A DNA stretch of 64,000 bases from Planctobacterium marinum (GCF_020687805.1 NZ_JAJEWQ010000005.1:221271-285270); one strand, 5' to 3'. Shown: positions 42,818-55,037, counted from the stretch's first letter. Numbers and translations: made by a program. The notes: a model not told the origin generated them from the sequence alone.

Positions 42818-43956
42818 GACTCCTGATTGCAATCGGTGATAAATGGTGCCACGGATTCCGGTATGGCATGACCGAGAACCATGGCAGTTAACGCCTTACT
42901 GAACAGCGGCCCCAGCAGATAACCATGTCGAAATAAGCCATTGAGACTAAAGTACCGGCCATGGCGATAAATGGCCGGCAAATGATGGCTAAATGCCGGG
43001 CGCAACCCTGTGCGGGCGTTGAGAATGCGGGCTTCGGCAAAGCCCGGGTGCAAAGCATAGGCCGCTGATAACAACGCCATACTGGATTGCAAACTGATGG
43101 GCGAGTCATCCTGACTGTCGATTTCCGTGGCACCAATCACAAACTGCTGCTCTGGCTTTGGGGCAATGTACAACGGGTAACGCGGGTGCATAAAACGCAC
43201 CGGACGGGTAAGCTGTACATCTGGCGCAGAAACGCGAATGATCTCGCCACGCACACCTCGCAAATTTCGTTGCACCTGTGGTGACTCGCGCTGATGCGCC
43301 ATGGCCACTGCCGGCCTTAAGGCCAGTGTCTTGCGCGCCCCCAGACCACGACAATCCAGCACCGCATCAAAAGCCTGACCGGCCAGACGCCCCCTGGTCC
43401 ATTCCGAAGCCCACTGCTGAGCGGACAAATTATCCATCGCGGTTTGCCAATACAGAGTGACCCCGGCTTGCTGACAGGCCTGCAAACTGGCGCGATAAAA
43501 GCTGCGATTGTCTAACTGTCCCTCTCCCGACAACCACAAGGCGCGTCGGAAATGCCCCGGCAGGTCAGGTTCCAGCTGCGCAATTTCCGGCCGATTCAGC
43601 CAGGGGTTGGCCTGGTCCTGATACCGGGATGTACGCTGCTGAAACTCCGCCAACAGTGCATCATCAGCATGATGGGACACCACCAGCGTACCAGACTGTT
43701 GCAGCCACACCGGTTTGGGCAGATTGGCCAGCAACATCGGCCAGAGCACCATCGACTCCCTTCCCAGGGATAACAATTGCGGCTCGGCACAATGCACCGC
43801 TTCAGCCAGTGGTGCCAACATGGCCGCCGCTACCGCACCTGCCCCTTGCGGCATGTCCGGATCATCAGCACTGAACACGGTCAGATTGGCCCGCCCCATG
43901 AGTTGCAGAGCACACAAACGCCCCAACAAGCCAAACCCTAATATTGCAATCTGCAT
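42814..43956 (-). CDS. thiO: Glycine oxidase ThiO
   Basis: A 380-residue FAD-dependent amine oxidase of the DAO family producing dehydroglycine for thiazole synthesis, the oxygen-dependent alternative to ThiH. The N-terminal dinucleotide-binding motif is IAILGFGLLGRLCALQLM (3–20); later motifs are VLDCRGLGAR, GVRGEIIRV and the C-terminal RTGLRPAFSHHLPAIYR and LNGLFRHGYLLGP. It begins three bases after the thiC stop and overlaps thiS. Use of ThiO fits an aerobic lifestyle. Confidence 0.9.
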   Translation of the reverse strand: MQIAILGFGLLGRLCALQLMGRANLTVFSADDPDMPQGAGAVAAAMLAPLAEAVHCAEPQLLSLGRESMVLWPMLLANLPKPVWLQQSGTLVVSHHADDALLAEFQQRTSRYQDQANPWLNRPEIAQLEPDLPGHFRRALWLSGEGQLDNRSFYRASLQACQQAGVTLYWQTAMDNLSAQQWASEWTRGRLAGQAFDAVLDCRGLGARKTLALRPAVAMAHQRESPQVQRNLRGVRGEIIRVSAPDVQLTRPVRFMHPRYPLYIAPKPEQQFVIGATEIDSQDDSPISLQSSMALLSAAYALHPGFAEARILNARTGLRPAFSHHLPAIYRHGRYFSLNGLFRHGYLLGPLFSKALTAMVLGHAIPESVAPFITDCNQES

Positions 43957-43959
43957 GGT

Positions 43960-46100
<2,141 letters not shown>

Positions 46101-46205
46101 GAATCTGGCACTCCGACAAGAAGTATCAATTTCCCTTTTAAATTACTGTAGCGCCAGGCGCTGTGTCAATATGGATTTTCAGAAGTTTTGGTTACACACG
46201 GATTA

Positions 46206-47108
46206 TTATTTGGTTTCCGGCTTGGCAAACCAGAATTTCGACGGCAGCTTAAACACACCGGTGGTAAGTGCCACACCCAATAAAATTGTCGCTGCACCCA
46301 GTAAGATGCTCTGGGTAACCTGCTCATCGAGGAACCACCAGCCCCAGATAAAGGCAAACAGCGGCACCAGATAGGTTACCGATAAGGCCTTGCTGACACC
46401 TTCGCGGGATAAAATGCGAAAATACAGAATATAGGCCACACCGGTACAGGCAATGCCCAGGCAAATCACATCCCGCCAGGCACTGACCGACGGCATCGCC
46501 TCTGGCCAGGTGATAACGCCCGGAACAATCAACAGCAAAGCGGCGTAAACCTGACTACCGGTAGCCACGGCCAGCGGTTTCATGCCCGCCGCATAGAGCT
46601 TGGAATAGCAGGCGGCAAAGCCATAGCAGGTAGAAGCAAACAGGGCCCCCATAATGGGCAGCAGCAACATCGCGTCATCGGAAATCTTCTCTGACATCAG
46701 GATAAACACCCCGGTAAAGCCCACCACCAAACCAAAGATGGTGGCTGGCGCTATTTTGTCTTTTAACCACAGCCAGGCCACCAGCGCGCCGAACATGGGC
46801 GCGGTGGAATTCAGGGTAGCGGTCAACCCGGCTTCCAGCGACAAGGTGGCCCAGGCGAACAAGGTAAAAGGCATGGCGGTATTGGTTAATCCCAGCACCA
46901 CCAGGTGTCGCCAGTGAGTGCGAATTTGCTGCATTTCCTGACGGCGAATAAAGGCCATCAGCACCAGTAAAAACACCGCCGCAATCGACGCCCGAAACAG
47001 GATTAAAGAAAAGGCACCAAACTCCGGCGAAGCGGTGCGCATAAACAAAAATGACGCGCCCCACAGCGCACCGAGTATCAAAAGTTCCAGATAAGATTTA
47101 GCCTGCAT
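46206..47108 (-). CDS. EamA/DMT-family transporter
   Basis: A 300-residue inner-membrane protein with ten predicted helices in two EamA repeats (starts LELLILGALWGASFLFMR and GLVVGFTGVFILM). DMT carriers export or import metabolites such as amino acids; the substrate cannot be read from sequence. It is followed 12 bases downstream, in gene order upstream on this strand, by the ogt gene, so ogt and the transporter may share a message starting at the Ada–AlkA gene. Confidence 0.88.
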   Translation of the reverse strand: MQAKSYLELLILGALWGASFLFMRTASPEFGAFSLILFRASIAAVFLLVLMAFIRRQEMQQIRTHWRHLVVLGLTNTAMPFTLFAWATLSLEAGLTATLNSTAPMFGALVAWLWLKDKIAPATIFGLVVGFTGVFILMSEKISDDAMLLLPIMGALFASTCYGFAACYSKLYAAGMKPLAVATGSQVYAALLLIVPGVITWPEAMPSVSAWRDVICLGIACTGVAYILYFRILSREGVSKALSVTYLVPLFAFIWGWWFLDEQVTQSILLGAATILLGVALTTGVFKLPSKFWFAKPETK

Positions 47109-47120
47109 ATCACTGTCCTT

Positions 47121-47624
47121 TTACTCATCCCAGAAAGAGGTTTGCTTTGCGCTATTTTGCCCTGATTCTAGTTGCAGCAACCATGCTTTTCTGGACAATC
47201 CCCCTGCATAACCGGTCAATTTACCGTTTTTACCGATAACCCGGTGACAGGGCACCACAATACTCAGCGGATTTTTACCATTGGCAGCCCCGACAGCCCG
47301 CACCGCTTTGTGATCCCCCAGGGTTTGTGCGATATCCAGATAACTGCAGGTTTCGCCATAGGGCACGGTCAACAGCGCCTGCCAAACCTTGCTCTGAAAT
47401 TCAGTGCCTTTGGGCGCCAGTGGCAGCTCAAACGTTGTGCGTTTACCGGTAAAATACTGCTCAAGCTGTTGTTTTGCTTCTGTTAATAAGGAATCAGACG
47501 ATGCACCATGCACGGGTTCATCCACAAACAGTATATGTTGCAAATGCCCCTGACTGGCGGCAATTTCCAGCCAGCCCAAAGGCGTTGTCAGATAGTCAAA
47601 AATGCGAGTCCTGGTATTGTTCAT
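47121..47624 (-). CDS. ogt: Methylated-DNA–protein-cysteine methyltransferase
   Basis: A 167-residue suicide repair protein transferring O6-alkyl groups from guanine to its own cysteine. The active-site motif IVVPCHRVIG and the following GGLSRKAWLLQLE are intact; the DNA-binding helix region is YLDIAQTLGDHKAVRAVGAANGKNP. The ATG overlaps the upstream gene's TGA by one base (TGATG), so translation is coupled to the Ada–AlkA fusion, and the pair forms an alkylation-repair operon. Confidence 0.93.
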   Translation of the reverse strand: MNNTRTRIFDYLTTPLGWLEIAASQGHLQHILFVDEPVHGASSDSLLTEAKQQLEQYFTGKRTTFELPLAPKGTEFQSKVWQALLTVPYGETCSYLDIAQTLGDHKAVRAVGAANGKNPLSIVVPCHRVIGKNGKLTGYAGGLSRKAWLLQLESGQNSAKQTSFWDE

Positions 47625-49000
47625 CAGGCTTTGTCCCATAACTGGAAAGTGAGATAACTGCGCCAGGGAGCAGCGGCATCGGTATTCAGGGAATACTGTT
47701 TAATCTGATTTTTTATCACCAGATCGGTGCCCAGCCAGATATCCGGCTCAGACAGTCCGCGCATTTTGGCGTAGGCGATGGTCCAGGGTCCAATCCCTTT
47801 AATATTCAACCACTCATCGGGTGAAGTGTGTTCGCCTTGCTCATACACAAACTGCGCCAGCGACTTGAGTGCATTTTTTCGGGCCTGTGGCATCCTGAAA
47901 AATTCCAGGTCACTGTTGGCAACCGCCTCCGGCGTAGGGAATAGGCGACTAACCCTAACGTCATCGGAATCCGCATCAACGTTAATAGCTTCGCCCAATA
48001 CTTCGGTGAGCTGCGCCACTTTATTCACTGCCGCTTTAACTGACACTTGTTGACCTAACACTGCCCGGCATCCTGCTTCAAATAGGGACCAGACTCCCGG
48101 AATACGTATACCCACAGTTAATTGCTGCTCAGCTAAACCGGTATTGAGTAATGCCTGCTGCACCAGGCTGTGATCCGCTTCCAGGTCCAGAATGCGCTTA
48201 ATATTTTGCAAAATACCCCGCAACTCACCGTAACTGGCCATATTCAGGGTAACCCGAAAACGAAACCGCTCAGGTTCTATCTCGGCTTTGAAATAGCCCT
48301 TCTGACCTTGCCAGTTGAAGCTTCGGGCATAGCTGGTTTCGGTAACCTCTTCCATACCGGGCACGGCCCGCACCTGCCAAAAATCCCGTACCTGACGCCA
48401 GCAATACTCCGGGGTGTAAGCGAGATACAGTTGCAATTGCCCACCCGACTCAGCTTGTTTCAGGCGAATTTGCGAAGGCGTCAGTTGCATAGCCTGTTTC
48501 ATATTCTGTTGCAATCGTCTGGCTGACTGAAAGCCCGCCGTGGCGGCTACCTGCTCAACGGTTAAGTTGGTTTCGTGCAGCAACTTTTTAGCGAACAGCA
48601 ATTGTTCGGTCAGCTGGAATTGTTTTGGTGATACCCCTAAATGCTGGCGAAACAGCTTGCGCAGATAGCCATCGGAGATGCCCAGCCTGTGCGCTATATG
48701 TTGTAAATCGGATTCCGGGTTTTCCCGTAGCAGGCGCATTGCACGTGCCACGGTGGTTTCAACGCCCATCCAGGCAAAGGAGCTGGGGGCACTGTCGGGT
48801 CGACAACGCAAACAGGGCCGGTAACCCTGATGCAACGCCTGCGCCGCATGGGGGTAGTATTCGACATTTTCTTCTTTGGGCAGATTGGCCGGACAAATAT
48901 TGCGACAAAAAATACCGGTGGTTTTCACAGCCACAAAAAATCGACCGTCAAAGCGCCGATCACGACTCATTCTGGCTTGTTGCCATTGCTGTGAATTCAT
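47624..49000 (-). CDS. Ada–AlkA fusion: alkylation sensor and 3-methyladenine DNA glycosylase
   Basis: A 458-residue fusion. Residues about 1–70 are the Ada zinc-thiolate domain (Cys32, Cys36, Cys63 and Cys66 in FCRNICP and CLRC), which repairs methylphosphotriesters and acts as a methylation switch; about 80–165 is an AraC-type HTH; about 180–290 is the AlkA N-terminal domain and the rest the HhH-GPD glycosylase with IKGIGPWTIAYAKMRG and catalytic Asp in WLGTDLVI. The protein probably activates its own operon when methylated and removes alkylated bases. It is coupled to ogt. Confidence 0.92.
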   Translation of the reverse strand: MNSQQWQQARMSRDRRFDGRFFVAVKTTGIFCRNICPANLPKEENVEYYPHAAQALHQGYRPCLRCRPDSAPSSFAWMGVETTVARAMRLLRENPESDLQHIAHRLGISDGYLRKLFRQHLGVSPKQFQLTEQLLFAKKLLHETNLTVEQVAATAGFQSARRLQQNMKQAMQLTPSQIRLKQAESGGQLQLYLAYTPEYCWRQVRDFWQVRAVPGMEEVTETSYARSFNWQGQKGYFKAEIEPERFRFRVTLNMASYGELRGILQNIKRILDLEADHSLVQQALLNTGLAEQQLTVGIRIPGVWSLFEAGCRAVLGQQVSVKAAVNKVAQLTEVLGEAINVDADSDDVRVSRLFPTPEAVANSDLEFFRMPQARKNALKSLAQFVYEQGEHTSPDEWLNIKGIGPWTIAYAKMRGLSEPDIWLGTDLVIKNQIKQYSLNTDAAAPWRSYLTFQLWDKA

Positions 49001-49188
49001 TATTTGGCTCCGGGTTTGAGCAAGGAATTAACGCCAGTTTACGTTATTTTTTGTAGCGGATGCGATGAAACCGGAACTGAATGTTGCGTTAATTTCTGAC
49101 TATCAGACTAATTGTTGAGCGGTGTGGCATTGCAAGCACAGCCCTTAATCGCGATAATAGCGCGGTTGTACGCTGCCAACAGGTTCAG

Positions 49189-50379
49189 GTGTGCAATAAT
49201 AAGTTGTTATTTTTACCGGAGTTTTGGTTGATTTTTTTGCGTCTGTCTATTGTTGCCCTGCTGTCTGCTATGTGCTTTTCTGCATTAGCCGATGAACATT
49301 TTATTGATGAATTTTGGCAGGACACCCGTTCCAAAATTCGCGGCCAAAAGATCCCCGGGTTTAGCATGGTATTTATCGAAAAGGACCATGCACCGCGTTA
49401 TTTTAATACCGGATTAACCGAAAAGGGCGGTCAGCCAGTTAACGAACAAACCCTGTTTCGACTGGCGTCGGTATCAAAAACATTCACCGGAGGGCTGACA
49501 GCAAAACTGGTGCACAAAGGGCAACTGAACTGGCAACAACCGTTGCAGGAGCTGGCCCCTGATTTTTCCTTTAGCGATAACAATCGCACCATTACTCTGG
49601 AGCACCTGCTCAGTCAAAGCAGTGGCTTAATGCGCAATGCCTACGACAACCTGATTGAAGCCGAATATCCCTTGCCAAAGATTATCGATCAACTCAAAGA
49701 TCTGGACCCTTTGTGCCAGCCCGGCAAATGTTACACCTATCAGAATGCCCTGTTTGGCGTACTGGAATACCACTTTCAGCAACAAAACACCTCTTACGGC
49801 CGGGTGCTGGAGCAGGAGCTGCTGACACCGCTGAACATGTATCACACCAGTGTTGGTCGTGAGCCGCTGATGCAGGCCGCCGACTGGGCTAAGCCCCATG
49901 TACTTACCCGTGCCAGAAACTGGACCAAAACCCGACTCAACGAATCCTATTATCGGGTTTCCCCGGCCGCAGGGATTAATACTAACAGTCACGATATGGG
50001 CATCTGGTTACAGGCCATGTTGGGGGAATATCCGGATGTTATCGAGCCGGAAATCATTACCGAGATCACCCAACCTCACATCCGTACCTCCCGCGAATTA
50101 AGACGCCGCGCATGGCGAAACTTACTGGACAATGCTCACTACGGCCTGGGCTGGCGAGTTTATGAAATCGACGGCCTGCAGGTGGCTTATCACAGTGGCT
50201 GGGTTAAAGGCTATCGCGCCGAAGTCTCGTTTAGCAGCGAGCTGGGTATTGGAGTTGCCATGCTGATGAACGCCGAGGCCAACCTGATGAACGAATTAGG
50301 TGCCGATTTCTGGTCCGGTTATCTTGCCCAACAAACGCACAAGGTCGGCAACAACCTGCAATTATCTGCCGGACGTTAA
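49189..50379 (+). CDS. Serine hydrolase of class C beta-lactamase family
   Basis: A 396-residue exported penicillin-binding-protein-like hydrolase. A hydrophobic signal (about 15–34, ending ALA) precedes the domain. The catalytic SVSK (94–97, in FRLASVSKTFTGGL), the YQN segment (Tyr–x–Asn, in YTYQNALFG) and HSGWVKGY as the third motif are present. Members include D-aminopeptidases, esterases and AmpC-like enzymes; resistance activity cannot be inferred. The first codon is GTG at 49189; the TTG at 49228 just before the signal core is an alternative. It stands alone, converging on the Lrp-type gene four bases away. Confidence 0.85.
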   Translation: MCNNKLLFLPEFWLIFLRLSIVALLSAMCFSALADEHFIDEFWQDTRSKIRGQKIPGFSMVFIEKDHAPRYFNTGLTEKGGQPVNEQTLFRLASVSKTFTGGLTAKLVHKGQLNWQQPLQELAPDFSFSDNNRTITLEHLLSQSSGLMRNAYDNLIEAEYPLPKIIDQLKDLDPLCQPGKCYTYQNALFGVLEYHFQQQNTSYGRVLEQELLTPLNMYHTSVGREPLMQAADWAKPHVLTRARNWTKTRLNESYYRVSPAAGINTNSHDMGIWLQAMLGEYPDVIEPEIITEITQPHIRTSRELRRRAWRNLLDNAHYGLGWRVYEIDGLQVAYHSGWVKGYRAEVSFSSELGIGVAMLMNAEANLMNELGADFWSGYLAQQTHKVGNNLQLSAGR

Positions 50380-50383
50380 AGTC

Positions 50384-50881
50384 TCACTCTAACCAGTTGA
50401 GTTTTTCCAAAGGATAACCCAGATACCACTTAGATCGCTCTAAAATGGTTCTGATACGCATTTCCCTGATACCTAGTTTTGGATTTCCGGCCACGTCATC
50501 ACAAACTTTGTTCAACGCCTGCATATTGGGAAAGCAACTGAACATCATGTAGTGAAATTCTCCTTCTACTCTCAAACAATCCATAAACTCCGGGATATCC
50601 TGAATGGCCTGTTCAAAGGGTTTACGGGCCTGAGGGGTATTGGATTCGAGCTTAACTTCCACGTAGGCCAGCACGTGTTCACAGATACGGTCTAAATCCA
50701 TTTCGGTGTGAAAGTTAAAGAAATAACCGGCCTCTTTTAGTGCTTTGGTGCGCTGAAAGCAGGCACTGGGTGACAACCCCACCAGATCCGCCAATTCCTG
50801 ATTGGACAAATCAGCCTGTTTGTGGATGGTAGCCAAAATGCGTTTATTGATTGCATCCAGCTTAATATTCTTTTTTGTCAT
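50384..50881 (-). CDS. Lrp/AsnC-family transcriptional regulator
   Basis: A 165-residue regulator: N-terminal winged HTH (NKRILATIHKQADLSNQELADLVGLSPSACFQRTKALKEAGY) split over residues 10–52 and a C-terminal RAM ligand-binding domain (LAYVEVKLESN, then DCLRVEGEFHYMM). Lrp-type proteins respond to amino acids or related metabolites. It is divergent from the permease–hydantoinase–DUF917 operon with a 152-base gap, and is the obvious candidate controller of that pathway. Confidence 0.9.
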   Translation of the reverse strand: MTKKNIKLDAINKRILATIHKQADLSNQELADLVGLSPSACFQRTKALKEAGYFFNFHTEMDLDRICEHVLAYVEVKLESNTPQARKPFEQAIQDIPEFMDCLRVEGEFHYMMFSCFPNMQALNKVCDDVAGNPKLGIREMRIRTILERSKWYLGYPLEKLNWLE

Positions 50882-51033
50882 CAGACTTTCCGCTTAGAAA
50901 AAAATAAGATTTTGATTTGCAGGGAAATAAAAAACAATCTGTTTTTCTCACCCATCACTTCAAACTAATATTTTTCTGCCATGTTATAGACTTAAGTCAT
51001 CCATCAGAGCAACTTCAGTGAAAGGCTCAGACA

Positions 51034-52335
51034 ATGCACAATGACATGATCCCGCAAGAGCATAGGAACACGCTGCCCCACCAAAACCAGTTGATTGCCT
51101 GGCCTCGTATTGCAGCCACCTCCGCTATGGTTGCCTTTTCTCTACCTACCTTTATCACAGGGCTAGAGGTAGCACATTCCCTGTCTATACCGGACGCATT
51201 GCTGGCCATGCTAATTGGCTGCCTGATATTAACCCTGATTGGCGGTGCCATGGGCACTATCGGGGTTCAGACCCGCATGAGCTCCTATCAACTGGTACGT
51301 ATTGCATTTGGTGATAAAGGTGCTGCTGCGATTAATCTGGCATTTGCCCTGTCGTTATTGGGTTGGTTTGGGGTCAATATCGATCTGTTTTCCGGGGCGG
51401 TCAACGTCCTGTTTCAACAATATCAAATGGATGTGCTACCGGGTTTCGCAATCGAACTTATAGCCGGTACTCTGATGACTGTTACCACGGTAATCGGCTT
51501 CTCAGCCATCAACCGCATTGCCTCCTGGATGGTGCCGGTTATTGCGCTTGTGACTCTATATATGCTGTACAGCGCGCTGCAACTTTTACCCCTGGCTGAC
51601 TTTCTCAATGTACCAGGCGAGAACAAGATTGCTATTAGTCAGGGTGTCAGCGCTATCGTCGGCGCCATTATTATAGGCGCTATTATTTTACCTGATATTA
51701 CCCGTTTCAGCCGACACCAACACGGCGCATGGCATACTGCTTTTTGGTCTTATTTGGTGGTGCAGTTGTTGGTGATGATCGTTGCCGCCTGGGCAGGTGC
51801 AGCGACTAACAGCCATGAAATTCTGCAATTAATGTTGGCTATTGGTTTAGGGGTTATGGCATTTGCGATTGTTATCTGCGGCAGTTGGATCTTAAATTCT
51901 CTGAACCTTTACAGCACTTGTTTAAGCGTTGCGGCAACCTGGCCAAAAGCACAAAATAATTTAAATACGGCACTGCTTGGCATTACCGGAATTGTTGCTG
52001 CGTCCTTCAACATTCTGGAAGTATTCATTCAATTTCTGGTGATTTTGTCCGCCATCTTTGTGCCGGTGGCAGGTGTAATCATGGTTGATTACTTTTTGCT
52101 GTATCGCGGTGATTACCAGGCGCTCACATTGGCGCAAAAAATCCCATTTTCTCCCGCTGCGGCTATTGCCTGGCTTACCGGTGCCGGCCTGGCGATAACT
52201 GAGATGTTCATCACACTACCCACTGTCACAGGTATCAATGTGCTGGATGCCATTTTACTCTGCGCACTAGTTTACTGGGTCACCAGCAAACGATTTTTAG
52301 CAGTAAAGCCACCACCGGGCAACACTGCAAATTAA
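51034..52335 (+). CDS. NCS1-family permease (cytosine/hydantoin type)
   Basis: A 433-residue transporter with about twelve helices, related to CodB. Family-like segments are FSLPTFITGLEVAHSLSIPDALL (about 30–52), GTIGVQTRMSSYQLVRIAFG and, near the middle, IIGAIILPDITRFSRHQHGAWH. NCS1 carriers bring in nucleobases, allantoin or hydantoins with Na+ or H+. With a hydantoinase-like and a DUF917 gene behind it, uptake of a cyclic amide such as a hydantoin or a pyroglutamate-like compound is a reasonable guess. It is the first gene of the operon. Confidence 0.88.
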   Translation: MHNDMIPQEHRNTLPHQNQLIAWPRIAATSAMVAFSLPTFITGLEVAHSLSIPDALLAMLIGCLILTLIGGAMGTIGVQTRMSSYQLVRIAFGDKGAAAINLAFALSLLGWFGVNIDLFSGAVNVLFQQYQMDVLPGFAIELIAGTLMTVTTVIGFSAINRIASWMVPVIALVTLYMLYSALQLLPLADFLNVPGENKIAISQGVSAIVGAIIIGAIILPDITRFSRHQHGAWHTAFWSYLVVQLLVMIVAAWAGAATNSHEILQLMLAIGLGVMAFAIVICGSWILNSLNLYSTCLSVAATWPKAQNNLNTALLGITGIVAASFNILEVFIQFLVILSAIFVPVAGVIMVDYFLLYRGDYQALTLAQKIPFSPAAAIAWLTGAGLAITEMFITLPTVTGINVLDAILLCALVYWVTSKRFLAVKPPPGNTAN

Positions 52336-52386
52336 TTATTTAAACCCTTTATCAGTATCGAATCTACCCGATTCAGGAGTCAGACA

Positions 52387-53943
52387 ATGCGAATAGGTAT
52401 CGATGTCGGCGGTACACACACCGACGCTGTGTTAATGCAGGGAGAGCAACTGCTGGCGGCCACCAAAGCCCTTACCAGTCAGGATGTGCTGTCCGGTATT
52501 ATCCAAGCACTGAGGCAGGTTATTCAGGATGCAGCGATATCCGCTACACAAATTCAATCAGTGATGATTGGCACCACACAATTTACCAACGCCGTCGTGG
52601 AACGCCGGGAATTGGCACCGACGGCCATCATTCGCATGAGCTCTCCCTCAGGAGAAGGTTTGCCACCGGGTTGTGACTGGCCAACAGATCTGGTTGGCGC
52701 TATGCAACTGAAAACCTATCAGGTCAATGGTGGATATCTCTATGATGGCTGGCCGTTAAGTCCACTCAATCAGGAAGAAATTCACAAAGTCATAGCCGAT
52801 ATTCGCGTTAGTGGTATTAAAAATATCGCTGTGGCGTCGGCTTTCTCTCCCATGAATCCAGAGCCTGAATTTCAGGTAGAAAAATTACTCAAGACACAGA
52901 TCCCGGATGCCAATATCACTCTGTCTCATAAAATGGGTAAATTGGGAATTTTAGAACGGGAAAATGCCGCTGCATTGAATGTGGCATTACTGCCGTTCGC
53001 CCATAAAGTGGTCAGCGCCATGCTACAAGCAATCCACAATGAGGGCCTGAATTGCCCTATGTTTATCAGTCAAAACGACGGCACGCTGATGAACGCGCAA
53101 TTTATCACTCAATATCCAGCGTTAACCTTTTCCTCAGGACCCACCAATTCACTCAGAGGAGCAAGTAAACTCACAGGACTCAAAGATGCCATAGTGGTGG
53201 ATATAGGAGGCACTACCTCTGATATCGGGATTTTACAGGATGGTTTTCCCAGAGAGTCAAATATCGTCATTTCAGTAGGCGGAGTACGTACTAACTTTCG
53301 CATGCCTGATATTCAAGCAGTGGGGTTAGGCGGAGGCAGTATTGTGCAGGATGATGGCCTACGCATCGGCCCACAATCTACAGGACACAACCTGGTAAAG
53401 GAGGCGTTGATATTTGGCGGTTCAACCTTGACGGCAACAGACATTATCGTGGCATCAGGCAAAGCGGATATCGGCAATGCTCGCTTTCTCCAACATCTGT
53501 CGCAAAACACAATTAAAAATGCTCGCAACACCATGCACGCACTATTAGATCAACACATAGATATGATGAAGCCCAGCAGCAAACCAGTACCCGTTATTCT
53601 GGTGGGTGGGGGTGCGATCCTGGTGCAGGATGATTTGCCTTCGGCATCACAAATTATCCGCCCGGAAAATGCCGCCGTGGCCAATGCCATTGGCGCTTCT
53701 ATAGCCCAGGTCGGTGGAGAAGCAGAGGCGATGCTCAACTATCGCCAAATGTCCAGAGAAGCCGCCATTGCACAGGTAGAAAGTCAGGCAATAAACAACG
53801 CCGTAGCGGCAGGTGCCAATGCAGATAGTCTGAAATTGGCAGACATCGAAGAAACCAACATTCCTTATATGGATGACGGAAACATTAAAGTGCGGGTGAA
53901 AGTCATTGGTGACATCGTATTTGCAAGCGATAAGGGGGCTTAA
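52387..53943 (+). CDS. Hydantoinase/oxoprolinase family protein (HyuA-like)
   Basis: A 518-residue protein with the Hydant_A_N domain (RIGIDVGGTHTDAVLM at 2–17) and the hydantoinase A core (FSSGPTNSLRGAS, IVVDIGGTTSDIGIL), an ASKHA-type ATP-binding fold. It is shorter than 5-oxoprolinase and lacks the HyuB subunit nearby. Such short forms are regularly paired with DUF917 proteins, as here (two-base gap). It probably opens a cyclic amide or phosphorylates a substrate with ATP; the exact compound is unknown. Confidence 0.88.
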   Translation: MRIGIDVGGTHTDAVLMQGEQLLAATKALTSQDVLSGIIQALRQVIQDAAISATQIQSVMIGTTQFTNAVVERRELAPTAIIRMSSPSGEGLPPGCDWPTDLVGAMQLKTYQVNGGYLYDGWPLSPLNQEEIHKVIADIRVSGIKNIAVASAFSPMNPEPEFQVEKLLKTQIPDANITLSHKMGKLGILERENAAALNVALLPFAHKVVSAMLQAIHNEGLNCPMFISQNDGTLMNAQFITQYPALTFSSGPTNSLRGASKLTGLKDAIVVDIGGTTSDIGILQDGFPRESNIVISVGGVRTNFRMPDIQAVGLGGGSIVQDDGLRIGPQSTGHNLVKEALIFGGSTLTATDIIVASGKADIGNARFLQHLSQNTIKNARNTMHALLDQHIDMMKPSSKPVPVILVGGGAILVQDDLPSASQIIRPENAAVANAIGASIAQVGGEAEAMLNYRQMSREAAIAQVESQAINNAVAAGANADSLKLADIEETNIPYMDDGNIKVRVKVIGDIVFASDKGA

Positions 53944-53945
53944 GC

Positions 53946-55037
53946 ATGAAGATTTCTGTACAACAACTGGATGACCTGGCACTGGGTGCAGTATTTTTAG
54001 CAACAGGTGGCGGAGGTGATCCTTATGTGCCGCTGCAATTAGCCAAACAAGCGCTGCGGACTTATGGGGATGTAACTCTGCTTAACCCGGAAAACTTACA
54101 AGATGATGCTCGCGTTATCACTCTTGGCGGTGTTGGTGCACCTACCGTTAGTCTGGAGCTATTACCTTCATTGACCGAAGCATCTGCAACCTTGCAAGCA
54201 TGGCAAAAACACACAGGAGAAACTGTGGATGCTGTTGCCGCTTTTGAGATTGGCGGAGCCAACTCCTTGCTGCCTCTGATTGCCGCAGCCACCTCTGGCA
54301 CGGCCATAGTGGATGGAGACGGAATGGGACGGGCATTGCCCGAAGCGCAGATGATGAGCTACGCCATAGAAGGTGTATCCCCCTCTCCAGCGGTCGCCTA
54401 TGATTATCAGGGCAATGTCACCAGCTTTTCCACTAAGGATACTGCCACCTATGAGCGCCACATTCGGGCCTTAACTGTGGCATCTGGCGGAATGCTCACC
54501 ACGGCAGAGCACCCCATGACAGGAAAACAGCTTAAAAGGGCCATTATTCCTGGCACCCTAAGCTTCGCCATTCAGTTAGGGCAATTGCTGAAGCAACACA
54601 AAGGTAACGCCGAGCAAATTCTGCCCGCGCTTCAGGAGTTATTTGAGACATCCCTGTACGGAACGTGCCGACTACTTAGTTGCGGTAAAATTATTGACAA
54701 AAGCACCCAGATTGTTGGCGGTTATGATTTGGGACAAGCCAGCATCATGGATTTTTCAGACACCAATCGCGAAATAAAAATCAGCATCAAGAACGAGTAC
54801 CTGTTGGCCAGAGAAGGTGACAAAGTGTTGGCCTCTGTTCCTGATTTGATTGTGATCGTAGATTACGAAACAGTTCAACCCATCAACGCTGAACGACTGC
54901 GCTACGGGCAAAGAGTGGCCGTATTTGCCGTGGCTTGCCCTGCTTTTTTTCGCAGCGAAAAAGCACTAGCTGCCGTCAGCCCTCGCTGCTTTGGTTTTGA
55001 TTTTGACTATGTGCCGCTGGAAGAAATTCCCACATGA
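53946..55037 (+). CDS. DUF917 family protein
   Basis: A 363-residue protein of DUF917: the start AVFLATGGGGDPYVPL (15–30), FEIGGANSLLPL with VDGDGMGRALPEAQM (about 100–138), and the C-terminal PDLIVIVDYETVQPI are conserved. DUF917 proteins accompany HyuA-like proteins and form part of a split hydantoinase-like enzyme in several phyla; no direct biochemistry is assured for this one. Two bases separate it from the preceding gene, so both are surely co-expressed. Confidence 0.88.
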   Translation: MKISVQQLDDLALGAVFLATGGGGDPYVPLQLAKQALRTYGDVTLLNPENLQDDARVITLGGVGAPTVSLELLPSLTEASATLQAWQKHTGETVDAVAAFEIGGANSLLPLIAAATSGTAIVDGDGMGRALPEAQMMSYAIEGVSPSPAVAYDYQGNVTSFSTKDTATYERHIRALTVASGGMLTTAEHPMTGKQLKRAIIPGTLSFAIQLGQLLKQHKGNAEQILPALQELFETSLYGTCRLLSCGKIIDKSTQIVGGYDLGQASIMDFSDTNREIKISIKNEYLLAREGDKVLASVPDLIVIVDYETVQPINAERLRYGQRVAVFAVACPAFFRSEKALAAVSPRCFGFDFDYVPLEEIPT

